Made by a program: the position numbers and the translations under genes | Shown here: positions 23,846 through 36,287 of the stretch, in pieces | Position numbering within the stretch: position 1 is the stretch's first letter | How the letters are laid out: each line of letters starts with the position of its first letter | NCBI GenBank assembly: GCA_009823395.1 | Contig: CM020520.1 | Location: 2,545,001-2,609,000 of the forward strand | Length of the DNA stretch: 64,000 nucleotides | Reading direction: 5' to 3' | DNA from: Thamnaconus septentrionalis | Taxonomy: Eukaryota; Chordata; Actinopteri; Tetraodontiformes; Monacanthidae | The notes under the pieces: generated by a model | The model's input: only the letters and a program-made list of their open reading frames with translations | Database searches by the model: none | Told to the model about the DNA's origin: nothing

Positions 23846-26310
23846 AGTGACAGCAGAAGAGCATTAAGCAGCGACAGGCTCCCGCAGCGCCACCGGGGGA
23901 GCCGACGCACCGGCCCCGACCTTGGACCCTGGATGACTCACCACTCAGCGGCCGCCGAAGCTTCCTGATGAACGGAGGAGCACGCGCCCTGTATATACTG
24001 TTGATAGCGTCCGCCGCATGTGTCCCATGCAGCCGGCTTGTGGTAGAAGTCTCTCTATTTATGTCTCGTTTGGCTGTTAGGCGATAGTGAGAGTTTGTCT
24101 TCTCGCCCCTCCATCGAAGTGACTGGAAAAAAAAAATCCATGCGCACATGCATGGACTCTGTACACCTGCCTGTAACCCCTCTGCGGCAAGGGGAGCCAT
24201 AGATAGCGAAACTACGAAGCTGTGTTCATGCCGCCAGTAGAAAGGGTTCTGCTTCATAGTAAGACAGTCGTGTAGGAAGCTATAAACTGTGCGTGGCACT
24301 TTAATGAATGCAAATCCAATCTGCTGTTTCTGTGAATTTTCTTTTCTTGTTTCATTCCTTTGTGCTGTCTCCTCGTGATTACAGGGTATTAAGGCACGAG
24401 TTTTAAATGGACGTTTAATATTTTTTCCTCAAGACAATGAAACTTGATTAAAGGGTTTTTGTTGGGTCTGCAAGCTGCTGCTGTTAGTTGTGAGTGTTTC
24501 TGCTGCTGCAAGAAAAGCTCCTTAGTTCAATGTGAAGGGGATATTTTTTTTTTTTTTTTTTTTTTTTGGGGGGGGGGGCTTAAATATTTTTTTTTATTTT
24601 CAGTTTACACACAGCTATAAGTATTATTCAGTGAGCTGCTTTACATCCTGAGCAGCAAGCAAACAAAAAATGTGAACACAGCCTTTGCTCTTTTTTTTCA
24701 AATAAAAATAAATTCATTCTTTACCAAAAACACCTTTTGTTGCTTTGTTGGTTCCCCAAGAATTTGAGAAATTCATGCAAAATGGCCAAAACTTAGAATG
24801 CTGAAATCAAAATGAGATATTTGTTTTGTTCCATAAATTGAAGGACTTGCAGATATTTATCTATTATTGTACTATTTGATGAGGCAACTGTCCTCTAAGA
24901 CTCATTTAAAAGACAGTTTATTTTAAAAAACAGTGATGATAAACTGTCTTTGGATTCCCTTCATTGGACAAACAAACAATCTTGCTCCCAAGACTTGGTG
25001 TCCGGTGAGGATGAAAAGACTTTGGCGGTGATTTGACTGCGGCCAGGACGAGAGTCTGACCTTTCCAGTGGCGCCGAGTCAATCTTGGGCAACAAATCTG
25101 TGAGTTTTGTGCGATGGGACCTCCCTGAGCTGCTGTTCCGACCATTTATGCTTCACCAATCGATGACCCCGGCTTTTACCTTTCCCCGCCGAGTCTGGTA
25201 AGTGGCACCTCTCAGGCACATATCGACAGAACGGCAGCGCCGCGCAGCAGTGCATTGTGGTCCTCTCGCCCAGTGTGATCCCCCTGGCACCGCAGTTCAG
25301 ATGCCTCTTCTCTCCTGGTGCTCGGCAACAGCGATAAGCACTCAGTCGCAGTGACAGATGCCTGGGACACGTGCACTCGTGTGCATGTTCTATCTTTGTG
25401 TGCAGTTGCAGGAAGCCTGCAGCGTTCATCAAAAACGACAAATGATGGAGATTTAAAGTCTGTGTTGATCTGCCAGAGAGGCAGAGAGTCGAAGGCGCAT
25501 GCAGAGAAAACACTGCTGTGTGAAATCTGTTGAATCAACCATTAAGCGCTTCAACATTAGGTGGACAGGAGAGCTGGAGGGGCAGTTAAGTTTAAAACAA
25601 CAGCTCTGTTTTATGGGAATGACTTTAGCATTTTTATCCCCTGTGCCTTGTGATGACTTTCACTGCTGGGAATTTAATGAGTGCATGAAGGTATGATTCC
25701 ATTGTCCTTCAGCCCCGTCCTCCAGTCTCTCACTCATCCAAGCCAGGAGCCTCCCAGCTGTTGAAATTCATCACTTTGTTTCACTCACTCACTCACTCTT
25801 TGCTCCTTGCTATTTCTGGTCTGTGTTCGACACTGTCAGATTTTTCTCCAGGCTTTGTCTCAATCAAGTCTTCAGTGTTCACTTCTTTAGATGTCACCAG
25901 GATTCATAATTTAAGAGACTGCGACACTTTTTTTTTTTTTTTTTTTAAACCTACAGTTCACTTAGTTGTGCCGTAATCCCCCCCTCCCTTTTCAGTCGCA
26001 GCCAGAGTTGTTCCGTGCACCACCCAGCCCTGCGTGCGGCTCGGTGATGGATAAGACTGCTCACACATCACACCTGTGCTGTCAGCAGGGCGCAGAGCAC
26101 ATCAGAGCCGAGCCGAGCCGAGGAGATCAGAGCAGAGCAGAGGGCAGAGGAGAAGCGTCATCTAACAGCCAAGAGCACCGCCGCCTCCTCGACATGCGGC
26201 CTCTCACTTGAAGCTGCGCCAAGGCGACACTGGCTGCAGCTCTCCTCTCCTCTGGTGGGATGATCAGAGACCAAGCTGGAACCCAACGGAACAACAACAA
26301 AAAGTGACTC
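23846..26310. other. tnk2 3' UTR and tnk2-opsin intergenic region
   Basis: AATAAA sites occur near 24699-24712 (CAAATAAAAATAAATTC), about 860 nt after the tnk2 stop, and are the best poly(A) candidate. A T-run followed by a G-run lies at 24545-24580. The last 250 bp before 26317 are GC-rich with repeated GAGCC and GCAGAG blocks and probably hold the opsin promoter and 5' UTR. No other coding exon recognised. Confidence 0.5.
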
Positions 26311-26316
26311 GCACCT

Positions 26317-26760
26317 ATGACTCTTGGCAACCTGAGCGGTGGCGCGCACTGTCCCTGCCAAGGAGGCGCCGCGGCGGCGGCGGCGGCGGCGGACGCGGAC
26401 GCGCAGCTGAGCGGGACTCTCCTCCTTCCCGCTCCGCTTCCCGCTGCTGCTCCTCCCTCGCTGAGCCCGAGGGGCCACCTGGTGGTGGCGGTGTGCCTGG
26501 GCTCCATCGGCACCCTGGGCTTCCTCAGCAATCTGCTGGTGCTGGCGCTGTTCGCGCGCTGCCGGGCGCTGCGCACGCCCATGAACCTGCTGCTGGTCAG
26601 CATCTCGGCCAGCGACCTGCTGGTCAACGTGCTCGGGACGCCGTTCAGCTTCGCGGCGAGCACGCAGGGACGCTGGCTGATCGGGCGCGCGGGCTGCGTC
26701 TGGTACGGCTTCGTCAACGCCTGTCTGGGTGAGCAGAGCGTCTGTTTTGTTTGTTGTTGC

Positions 26761-26791
<31 letters not shown>

Positions 26792-28588
26792 GAGTCTGGT
26801 GCACTTGTAATTGCGCTACGTGCTCCCAGGTTCGATTCAAATGCTCGTGCGTAAAGTTTGCACGCTCTCCCTTCAGTCTCAGAGACATGCGCATTAGGCT
26901 GACATAGGCAACCTGATGTGTGGATGGTTGTTGTTTGTCTCTGTGTTGGTCCTGTGATGGTGAACCATCACCACCAAGACAGCAGGGACAATCTCCTGCG
27001 ACCCTCACGACCTTGAGCGAGGGATAAGACAACCACTTATGACACGATACCAATTTAAAACACGTCAAAAATACAACTTTCTAGTCCTCAGATTGTCAAG
27101 TCCCCTCACACCCCCACAGGCATCGTCTCCCTCATCTCCCTGGCCGTCCTGTCCTACGAGCGCTACTGCACTGTGGTGTCCCCCACCCTGGCCAGCGGCC
27201 GCGACTACCGCCCGGCGCTGGCGGGGATCTGCTTCTCCTGGCTCTACTCGCTGGGCTGGACGGTGCCGCCGCTGGTGGGCTGGAGCCGCTACGGGCCCGA
27301 GGGTCCCGGCACCACCTGCTCGGTGGACTGGAGGAGCCAGTCGGCCAACAACGTCTCCTACATCGTCTGCCTCTTCACCTTCTGCCTGCTGCTGCCCTTC
27401 TGCATCATCCTCTACTCCTACGGCAAGCTGCTGTGCGCCATCAGGCAGGCGAGTTGCTGTTTACTCTCAAAAAAAAAAAAAAAAGAAAAAAAAACATGTC
27501 TGTCCAATAAGAAGGATGGTCAAAGAGGAATAAGGGGACTTCTTCTTCTTCTACTAAAAACAAGTCATTGGTATCTAACCTGAAACCCTGAGCTCTGCAT
27601 GTACAAGGTGTTGTGCCTGAGTTGGCAATCGAAGATGAGTCGATGAGAAGAAAGAACCTTTCTGCTCCTGCAGGTGAGCAGCGTGAGCTCAGTGGTGAAC
27701 CGTCGCAGGGAGCAGCGGGTGCTGCTGATGGTCGTCACCATGGTGCTGTGCTACCTGGTCTGCTGGCTGCCCTACGGAGTGGTGGCCCTGCTGTCCACCT
27801 TCAGGCCCGGCGAGATGCTCAGCCCCGAGGCCAGCATCGTGCCCTCGCTGCTGGCCAAGTTCTCCACCGTGGTCAACCCCTTCATTTACATATTCATGAA
27901 CAAACAGGTGAGCTGGTCTCCCTGCAATCCTGCACAAATCACTGTCAGAGGGCCGCCCGTCTGCGCTTCCTGCTGCATCCCTGGGGGTTCCTGGGAAAAT
28001 GTAGTACGCTTACAGTATACGTGCATTAGTGAAAGAGTATACTAAGTACACTACGTTTATCCAGGGGGCCACATTATCGTCACCGCAGTAGCAGCAACTG
28101 CCTGCACACTAATGCCAGGGGGATTATTTTTATTCTTCACTTAATGTGTGAGCTTTGGGGTCAAACTAAGCCATAGATTTGGTTTTACTGACGAGTAACA
28201 AGAGTTTGTTCAGACAAATAATAAAAAAAAAGAAAGTGTGCTTGTCAGAAAATCTTACTGAAAAGGAAAATGTCTCACTGCACAGTTTGGGAGTCTAACT
28301 GCTGCTCTCTAGTTCTCCAGGTGTTTCAAAGCCCTCCTGCCCTGCTCCGACCCCCGGCGAGGCTCCGCTCTCAAGCCATTTTCTCGGATGGCGCTCGGCA
28401 CCGTTCGGCAGACTAAAGAACCGCAGGTGACGCCCCCGGTGCCGTCCTCTGCCCGGCCCACGACCAACCCCAACGACGGCTCCTCGCAGAAAGCCTCCAG
28501 TGAGGTCCACTCAAACCAGGGGCCCGCTGCCTCTGCTGCGGCCAGCCCCAAGCCGAGACTCACCCTGGTGGCTCGCTTCAGAGAGTGA
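26317..28588 (+). CDS. TMT-type (teleost multiple tissue) opsin, encephalopsin group
   Basis: Four exons, 26317-26728, 27120-27448, 27674-27907 and 28313-28588, give 416 residues, a seven-helix GPCR. Opsin identity rests on the Schiff-base lysine in helix 7 (LAKFSTVVNPFIY), the ERY motif ending helix 3, the NPxxY motif and MNKQF start of helix 8. The rhodopsin Glu113 counterion position is Tyr (CVWYGF), while a Glu sits six residues before the loop-2 cysteine (EGPGTTC), the Glu181 equivalent, which is the usual counterion in non-visual opsins. The VNRRREQRVLLMVVTMVLCY block and helix 6-7 sequence match TMT opsins better than OPN3. TMT opsins are light sensors in brain and peripheral tissues. 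The N-terminus has an unusual Ala/Asp run (codons GCG). Intron 2 has a GC donor at 27449. The exact TMT subtype is not resolved. Confidence 0.88.
26757..26790. repeat. (GTT)n microsatellite in opsin intron 1
   Basis: About eleven GTT units beginning 28 bp after the exon 1 donor. Confidence 0.9.
26860..27045 (+). repeat. Decayed teleost retroelement tail in opsin intron 1
   Basis: Ordered blocks GAGACATGCGCATTAGG, ATGGTTGTTGTTTGTCTCTG, GGTCCTGTGATGG, CCTGCGACCCTCACGACC and ACCACTTATGACA follow the order of a widespread fish SINE/LINE tail ('agacatg..ttaggttgat', 'gtctctgtg..ccctgtgatgg', 'cgaccctg..aagcgg'). Diverged; assignment is from memory of the family. Confidence 0.55.
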
Positions 28589-30669
28589 CACTGCTTCCGA
28601 GAGCGACGGTCTGCACACTGACCACACTGGAGACCTCCGGTGTCCTGCAGCACTGGAGGACTCAGTAAACAAGGGCTAAGCACTGGACTTCGTGTTGAGA
28701 TCCCAGCAGAGGAGAACAGACGTTTCCTGCACACTGAACTGAAATTATTACGATTGTTATGATGATGATGATTATTATTATTATTGTGATTGTCATCCTC
28801 TGTGAGATGACGGTTGAGTTATTTTTCAGTCAGAGTCAAAATTTGGAAGTCTTCAGGAAAAGCACATCCTATTCTTGCTGGAAGTATTATTATACTATGG
28901 CTGGTATTGTGGCTGATCAAAAATGGGTCAATGCTCTTCATTCCCATTTCATATTCAGTTAAATGCGCGGTTTTTTCCCCCAGGCCCCATTTCCAGGGCG
29001 GATATTTCAGGATTTTGATTCAGACTCTTAATTCGTTGAACAGCTTTATGCAATTTAGAACTGAGAAGATTTTTTTTATTATTATCCTTTTAGTAGAACT
29101 TTGTGGTCTATGAGCTTTTCTGTTGATCAAAGTTGGGACTTTAATTAAGTTATTAGAAGGGAAATGTCACAGTTTCGAGGTCTTTAGGTGTCACTTTTCT
29201 TCATAAGCTGTCTTTGTGCTTCTGAGGCCGCATTAGTTTCCGCTTTGGTGGAAGAACAGATTCATGTTTATGTCTGCTAATGTTTCATTTGCTTATATAA
29301 CAAATTAAATCAAGTCAGCAGCCACATTTAAATGTCCTAATCCTTCTCCGAGTGTGTCACTTCATTATCCGTGTGTGTGTGTGTGTGTCTGTGTGTGTCT
29401 GTGTGTGTCTGTGTGTGTGTGTTTTGCAGTTTTTCCTGGTTATTGAATGAACGGTTAATGGAAGACATTGTGTTTATTCACTCACTCTTCTGATTGACGC
29501 TCCAAGCGCTCCATGTTTCTTGAACCTTTTCTTGTCTGTCACTCAAAGAGAAACGTTCTCAGATGTTAGAATGGTGGTGCGCGGCTGAAAGGTCTGTAAT
29601 GGTCCCCGTCTCCACACTATAATGTGCAGGTGTCTGTCACACTGTCACACCTGCTCCTGAATAGATGGGCCAATTTCATTAGCGATGCATCACAGGTGTG
29701 GCGCGGCCGATCTAATCAGGAGCAGGTGTGACAGTTGCAGACACACCAGCACATTATCGTGTGGAGGAAGTGACAATTAGACCTTTTACCTTTAGCTGAT
29801 CCAATTTTGGCCACTCCAAAAAATATATATATATTTTTTATTCTGAATTTAATTCTGAATGGTGATAGAGCACATTATAATTCATAGACTGAAGAAGAAG
29901 GTTTTTTTTGTTTTGTTTTGCAAACTTCCATGCTCCAGCTTATTTATATTTGTATTTATTTATTTATTTTAAAGTTGCAGGACCCAAACACTTGGACAGT
30001 CCAGGTTGTCCAGCGTCCTTCATCCAGAGTAAAATAGGAGTCAGGCAGCCAGACAGCTGAGAAAAGCTGGATAATATGTGAGGGAAGAGTCGCCCTCTTA
30101 ATCCCCCTGCATTACCAGCGTCTCTGTTCTGACTTTTAAAAGATGCCTGGGAAAATTGCTGACTGCTCAACAATACAGTGACCTTCACCTGACGGTGAAA
30201 CTGCACCTGCAGTAGCAATGAACACTGAGCACATGAACGGTCCAGTTGTTGACGTTGAGGTTCTTCTCTGGCCAATGAATTTTATTGCAATATAAAAATT
30301 CAACATGTGAGAAGCAAAAGAGTCATTTCATGAATAGCAAAAACAGACTCCTGGAGATTTTTATTAGGACACTGAAAAAGAAAACAAAAACAGAACAAAA
30401 TCCATCAGCATCAAATATTCAGAGGTGAGACTCGCAGATACAATAGAAGCAAAGCGGAGCAGAGAAAGAGCGTCGGGTAATTTCGAGTGGTTTGAGGTGA
30501 AAGGTGAAAGGCGGCAGGCCAAAGCAAAAGGTGGAGAGCAGAAGCAGGGGAGGCAGGGGAGGTTTCACGTGTCCCACATCGAGTCCAGGTGCACCTGACT
30601 GTGTTATGCACGAGGCGGCCAGAGGCTGGCGGTGCAGCGAGGCCACGCAGGTGTGTAATTCATGTCCGT
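28589..30669. other. Opsin-actinodin convergent intergenic region
   Basis: The opsin (plus) and actinodin (minus) are convergent here. A possible opsin poly(A) signal ATTAAA is at 29304-29309. A minus-strand AATAAA at about 30358-30363, some 310 nt past the actinodin stop, is the likely actinodin signal. An imperfect inverted repeat lies at 29588-29788. (GT)n-like sequence at 29371-29422. No coding exon. Confidence 0.5.
29588..29788. repeat. Imperfect long inverted repeat (hairpin)
   Basis: The core arms 29610-29660 and 29716-29766 are 51 nt each and complementary at most positions (CTCCACAC.ATAATGTGC at the base, CTGTCACACCTGCTCCTGA at the loop side), with a 55-nt spacer. Weaker pairing extends the arms outward by about 20 nt (AAAGGTCT against AGACCTTT). 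It could be a short inverted-repeat transposon or a structured transcript. Confidence 0.8.
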
Positions 30670-33600
30670 CTACCTGCGGTAGTCGTCTGCGTAGGCTCTG
30701 TGGTCGTCCTGCTCGGGGAACCGGTCTCCGTAGTGCCTCAGTATGTCTTGCAGGCTGGGCATGCCCTGCGGGTAGGACATGTGAGGCTCCTCCTGGCCGC
30801 TCTGGTAGGGCTCCGCCTCGTACTGGTCCTGCTCCTGCTGCTCCGGCTCCTGGCCGCCCTCGGCCTCGGCGTGAGCCTCGGCCTGGCCCTGCTCGGGCTC
30901 GTAGCGGCGCAGGCGGCAGTTGGGGTCGTACTCGGGGTCGCAGTGCGGGTTGGCGGGCTCCAGGACGCCGCTGCGGGTGCCGTCGCCGTTCAGGTGCGGC
31001 TCGTAGCTCTCGGCAGGGCGAGGCACCATCAGGCCGGCCCCCGAGCGCGGCTTGACGGGGTAGCACTCGCGGTCGTAGCCGATGAAGCAGTCGTAGCCCT
31101 CTTTGGTTTTACCTGGAGGCCCCAGAGGGTGGCGCTGGTCCTGGGTGGGCTCCTCGTGGGTGGGGGCGGCGAAGGGTACTGCTGCCTGGCGCTGGGGGGG
31201 GCGCGGCGATGCATGGCGGCCGCCGCCTCGCGCATGGCCGCGAAGGGGTCGGACGGGTCAACCTCCGGGGCCGCCTCGGTGGGGGCGTGCGGGTCGTTGA
31301 CCTGAGCCTGGGCCATGTACTGGCGCAGCATGGCGAAGGGGTCTCTGGCGGGGGGCGGGGCAGGGTTGGCCGCCTGCCGATACATGGCGTAGGGGTCGGG
31401 GACTCTGTTGGCGTTGGCGTTGGCGAAGGCGTCCCTGTACATGGCGTAGGGGTCGGTCTGCTCGGCGGCGGCAGGGGCCACGCGCAGGGAGGCGGCCTCG
31501 TCTCTCTCCTTGGCTTGGTACGCCTCGGGGGGGCTGGCGAACCTGGTGGCCGTCAGGGGGTTGCAGCCGTCCTCGTACAGGGGGTTGCAGGATCCGGGGC
31601 CGGCGGGGGCCGGAGGGTTCACGGCCCGAGGTGCCTGCAGAAACACAACCCCGTTAGATTTCAGTTCGCAAAACATGCATCAAAATCCGAGTAAAATTGC
31701 TCATTTTGTTGTTGAATTGTTCACGCCATTGATAGATTACTCTGGTTTTCTTTTGTTCAGGATCAAGACCGGCTTGACAGTTTCAAAACTCAAAAGAAAA
31801 TAAGAGTACTGCATCAAAAGCCATCAAAATGATCTTTCTTTTAAAGCGCAATGACTCCATCCTACCACCAGGGAGGCGGCGTAGGCACAGATGGGGTCCT
31901 TCAGAGGATCACAGTTGGGGTACTGCAGGTAGACACCAGAGGGCGCTCTCTGCACCAGCTTGGGTTTGCAGGCGGGGTCTTTCTTGGGGTCGCAGCCCAG
32001 GTGGGCGTAGGAAGGCAGGGAGCCGGCCGAGGGGGCGTGGCCGAAGGCGGCTCTCAGGTGATACTGCAGACACTCCACGTCGTCGGCGGAGCAGATCCGC
32101 AGCAGCTCGGCCTTCTGCTCCTGAAGCAGCAGAGACCACACGCTGGTTTTTGGTGCTGCTTTGGCTGATTTGTTTCCCATGATTTATTTTCAGATTGACA
32201 GTGGAACCTTCCTCCTACACCTTGCACGCAGACACCGCAGCTCACCTTGGACAGGAAGGGCGTTGCAGACGGGGCGTAGTAGTGGTAGCCCGACTGAGGG
32301 TCTTTGGCCGGAGCGGCCGAGCGAACAAACAGCGGCGCCGGGGCCTTGGCGGGAGCCGGGGCCTGGGGGGGCGTGGCCACCGGCAGCACCAGCGGCAGGT
32401 AGGGGCTCTTCCCCTGCACCAGGGCGGCGTACAGGCAGTAGGCGTCCTTGGTGGGGTCGCAGGTCTTGACGGGCGCGGGCTTGGCGGGCTCGGGTTTGGG
32501 CCTGGTCATGGAGTTGGCCACGCACTTGGGGTCGTCGGAGTCGGCGCACGACTTGTAGATGTCCCCCAGGTGGCGCAGGTAGGCCTTGTAGGAGCGGCGG
32601 CCCTCGGAGCGGTTCTTGTTCTGCAGGTAGGCCAGGTAGATGCGGTCCATCTCCTGAACCTGCGCAGGGGTCGCAGAAGGTCAAACTGTCAATGTCAATC
32701 ACCCAGGAAATGCACGGCGGTTTGAAACCACTGCTCATCATCAGATTCAGCCGGGTGACGTCAGAGGATCATCTCTGACTCTTTAGAAACTTTACACCAT
32801 CTCCACTAATCCTGCACCCAGGGTCGTAGACCAGCTGTCTGGGTGAGGGCGGGGCTACACCCAGGACAGTCGATGGCTCCTCGCACACACACACACACAC
32901 GCCAACAGGCAATTCAGAGCCCAGGCAGGGAGATAATGGAAACTCCAGCTGTGAAAGCGGCTCATTATTGCTGTCACATGAGATTATTAAATCTTTATTG
33001 TGTTTTTGATTGTGTTTCATCTCCATGATTTCCCTGCCTGCCTGACTGAGCCACTCACCGCCTCCTGGTTGTTGTTCTCGGTGAAGAACTTGTACCAGCC
33101 CCAGAAGTCCGAGTGCTCTTTGTACCAGCTGATGTTCCTGCGGTGGCGGACCAGCTTCCTCTGCGCCAGAGCGGCGGCCGACCTCTCCCCCAGGCTCTCG
33201 GCCGCCACTGAGATTTGAATATAAAAAAAGAGCAGCGATAAAGGACGTCTCTGACCCTGAGGTGGCCATCACTGACTGCCCTCCTCGGAAAATTCAAGGG
33301 CAGATTTTTAATGACTTTAAAAGTTTCCCTCTGGATTATTAATATGAGGAACAGTGGATTCTCGCTTTCAACGTTTGCGGCCACAAATCACATGACTCAC
33401 CGTCTCTCTTCTGTTTTTGCACCACCGGTCCAGCGGACAAGAGGGCTGCGGAAACACAGGAGACGTAAAAGTCAGAATTTAGGATGTCTCTGACAGCGAG
33501 CAGCCGGCGGCGACGGCCGTGCGCGACTCCTTCAGGTTTATCAGGGGATCATTTGCTGCACCCGAAAGGCCCTCGAAGGCTCGGCGCGCTTTGTAGATTT

Positions 33601-35013
33601 TAATAGGCGAGACCTCATGCTGCCTCCGAGAGCTTGCGTGTGCACTTGTGTGTCATAATGGGCATTTAAGGCCCCATGCAGCCGCAGGAAACAGCGCATT
33701 CAGGCTCCCTCTGCCAAGGCTGCTTTTATCTCCACGGGGGGAAAAAGGTGTTAATGGTTTGCAGGGGGAAGGAGGCGGGAGCTCGACAGCGGAACAAATG
33801 ACGAGACAGAGGTGGGAGATCCACGGAGGAGGAGGAGGAGGAGGAGGAGGAGGAGGAAGAAGAAGGATTCATCCACATTTGAAGTGAAAAATCTATTTTT
33901 ATTGATTTATTTTGAATGGATCAAAGCAGAACTCTGGATTGGTTGGATTGAGCGCAGAGTTGATCCGGTGTGCAGTGACAGGAAGGAGGTGGGCGGGCGT
34001 TTCACCTTGTCTTTCTTCTTTTTCAATTTAATCGGCCCATAAAAAGACAGTAGCTGGCACATCTGGAAGCAACAAGCGCTTTAAGAGGGCCAGGGAGGAG
34101 GGGTGGGGTGGGGGGGGGGCGGTGCTCAAGGTGCTCATTTACAGCAGCAGCGGCACAAACCATGAAAGAACCCCCCCCCACTCCCACCCCCCTACAGATC
34201 ATAACCTGCCGCCGCTTTGGAAACATCTGTGTTGAAGCTTTAAACGCGAGCGTCTCCTCCCTCAACGTGTTGATCATGAGGAAGAGGACGCAGCTCCAGC
34301 TGTCCGTCAGCAGGCAGGGAGCGCAGCCACGACCTCAGCAAACCACCAATTACAAGCATTTCACAGCCGGTGTCTCTGGAAGAGGCTTTGATGTGGCTGT
34401 GATCGAGAGGTTTGCGACACGCTGGAGGAACGATAAGGCGACAATTTCAGCGAAAAACAAATAAAAATCCGGGTTTTACTCTGAGTTTCTGATCTTTCCT
34501 GCAGCGCTGCCTCTGAGGTTTGTGCTGCACAAACTGACAGCGTCAGTGACAAATACGCCGCAACATCTCGACCGCTGAGCACTTTCACTTTCTCTACGTT
34601 TTGGCCATTTTTTGCCGCACAAACTTGTGCTTTAGACGAGCTTCTCCTTCAAAGGAGACGGTTCACTGAACACGAGGCTGTTGTGATTTCTCAGTTTGAC
34701 TGCGTGCAGGTTCAACTCCTTGCTGAATGTCACTTTCTGTCCACTATTGAATGCATCCATTTAGACTCCTGACTCTTTGTTATAAACCTGAGCAGATTAA
34801 TGCTGAAAATAACCATTTGCACACGGCACTCCTCGCGAACTGCGACTGGTTTGCCTCTTTTGCAGGCTGCACATCACACACGCCAGCGAGCGATAACAAG
34901 CGCGACAGCAGCCGCCGTAGCGTCCCGGCCGCCAACTCACCGGGCAGCAGCATCGCAGCCAGCAGCGCCGTCAGCAAGAGGCCGGAGCAGCTGCTTCTCC
35001 CGTTGGCAGCCAT
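30670..35013 (-). CDS. Actinodin (actinotrichia structural protein of fish fins)
   Basis: Exons on the minus strand, 5' to 3': 34941-35013, 33059-33207, 32246-32659, 31866-32120, 30670-31634; about 618 residues after allowing for one missing base. Signal peptide 1-24 (LLLTALLAAMLLP), then an SDFW-containing domain (residues 57-85), then a secreted body with repeated cysteine-pair modules of the form C-[DN]-P-x-x-D-x-x-C (CDPTKDAYC, CDPKKDPAC, CDPLKDPIC, CDPEYDPNC, also CNPLYEDGC) and four DPxAM repeats (DPYAMYRDA, DPYAMYRQA, DPFAMLRQY, DPFAAMREA), and a GYDCFIGYDRECYP block near the C-terminus. These fit actinodins, needed for the fibrils of embryonic fin folds and lost in tetrapods. The last exon has a -1 frame break at the G8 run 31194-31201. 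Which actinodin (1-4) is not resolved. Confidence 0.85.
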
Positions 35014-35136
35014 GACTTCTTCACCTCCTCACCTCCACTGCGAAGGAGCAGACGCTTTCATCAGGAGAACAATACGCACAACGACAACAAGAAAAGGACG
35101 GCAGACGCACAGCACGCCCAGGTTTGAACTCGGCAG

Positions 35137-35147
35137 CCTTTTAAAGG
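35137..35147 (-). promoter_or_regulatory. TATA-like box of the actinodin gene
   Basis: The minus strand reads CCTTTAAAAGGC about 130 nt upstream of the start codon at 35013, a plausible TATA box. An (AAG)n run follows upstream. Confidence 0.4.
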
Positions 35148-35363
35148 GAGGATGAAGAAAAAGAAGAAGAAGAAGATGATGGAGATGAAGAGTTTGTGAT
35201 ATAAATACAGATTTTTCATATAAATAATCAAAAACTTTCCTCTAATTTGTCCTGAAATTTAAAAGCAAACTTACCTCCTGATTTCTCACTGCCGTACCTG
35301 TCTGTGGATCCAGGCGTGACTCAGACAAAGCCCAGCAGGCCTGGCGAGTCAGTCCACCTGGTT

Positions 35364-35366
<3 letters not shown>

Positions 35367-35400
<34 letters not shown>

Positions 35401-35728
35401 TAGAAGCTTCCTCCTGCACGGCGTCCTGTCGCTCTGCCAGCTCGCAGCCACGGCCAACGTTTTAAACCAAGCATACTTGAACGCGCACAGGCGCCACCTG
35501 AGGGAGGGTCGACGGCGCTCCGCCTCAACTGGCTGCCTGATTGGCAGAAGTCTGCAGGAGGACCTCGACCAATCAGAGGCCCCGTAATTAAAGGCAGGAA
35601 GGAGGGAGGTCAAGGAGCCGAGAAGGAGACGTGGACCAACAGCCTGATTTTGCCTGGTTTGTCGTCATTAAGAAGAGCTCCAATTGATCGTATACGCATC
35701 TCAATTAAAGGTCACTTCAACTTTTTGG

Positions 35729-35759
<31 letters not shown>

Positions 35760-35893
35760 GATTGTTTGGTGCAACCATCTCTGACAAACAAAAGACATCA
35801 CATGACAGGAGTGTGTGACGTTTGACGATGGCAAACGTGTGCTGCCACATAAGCAGCTTCTCATAGACCGACGACTTGTGTTGCCTGAACCTG

Positions 35894-35977
<84 letters not shown>

Positions 35978-36108
35978 CAGCTGGTCCACACATGAGGAAT
36001 TTGTTAATCTACACTTTCCTCCCGACTTTAACTGTGCAGGCCTGCAACACAGACCCGTGATTTTGTAGTGAAAAAGCAACCCCCCCCAAAAAAAAGCCTG
36101 GTTCCTGC

Positions 36109-36141
<33 letters not shown>
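35367..36141. repeat. Cluster of microsatellites upstream of actinodin
   Basis: (GT)n at 35367-35398, (GTT)n at about 35728-35757, a long (CA)n of about 43 units at 35887-35973, and (GT)n at about 36112-36141. Unique sequence between them shows no exon. Confidence 0.95.
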
Positions 36142-36142
<1 letters not shown>

Positions 36143-36287
36143 TGTTGTTGCAACATCAGCACGTCTGACCCTGTGAGCCTGTAACTCCTTTATGATGCTG
36201 CGCAGCCTCGTTAGGCCTGTTTCTTCCTGGGAGGTTTTAAGGAGCTTACGATGAGTTTCTCACCTTGGTGAAGGCGGTGACTGTGAT

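Noticed and set aside
26820..26845. GGTTCGATTC as part of a tRNA gene
   Set aside because: Only a T-loop-like string; no cloverleaf, and it lies next to a decayed retroelement tail.
30504..31694. Plus-strand open frames opposite the actinodin last exon
   Set aside because: Shadows of a GC-rich exon whose minus-strand frames hold the actinodin repeats.
33404..33446. Splice-flanked 43-nt segment in actinodin intron 1 (minus strand) as an extra exon
   Set aside because: Including it breaks the frame into the SDFW exon, whereas joining 34941 directly to 33207 gives a proper signal-peptide junction.
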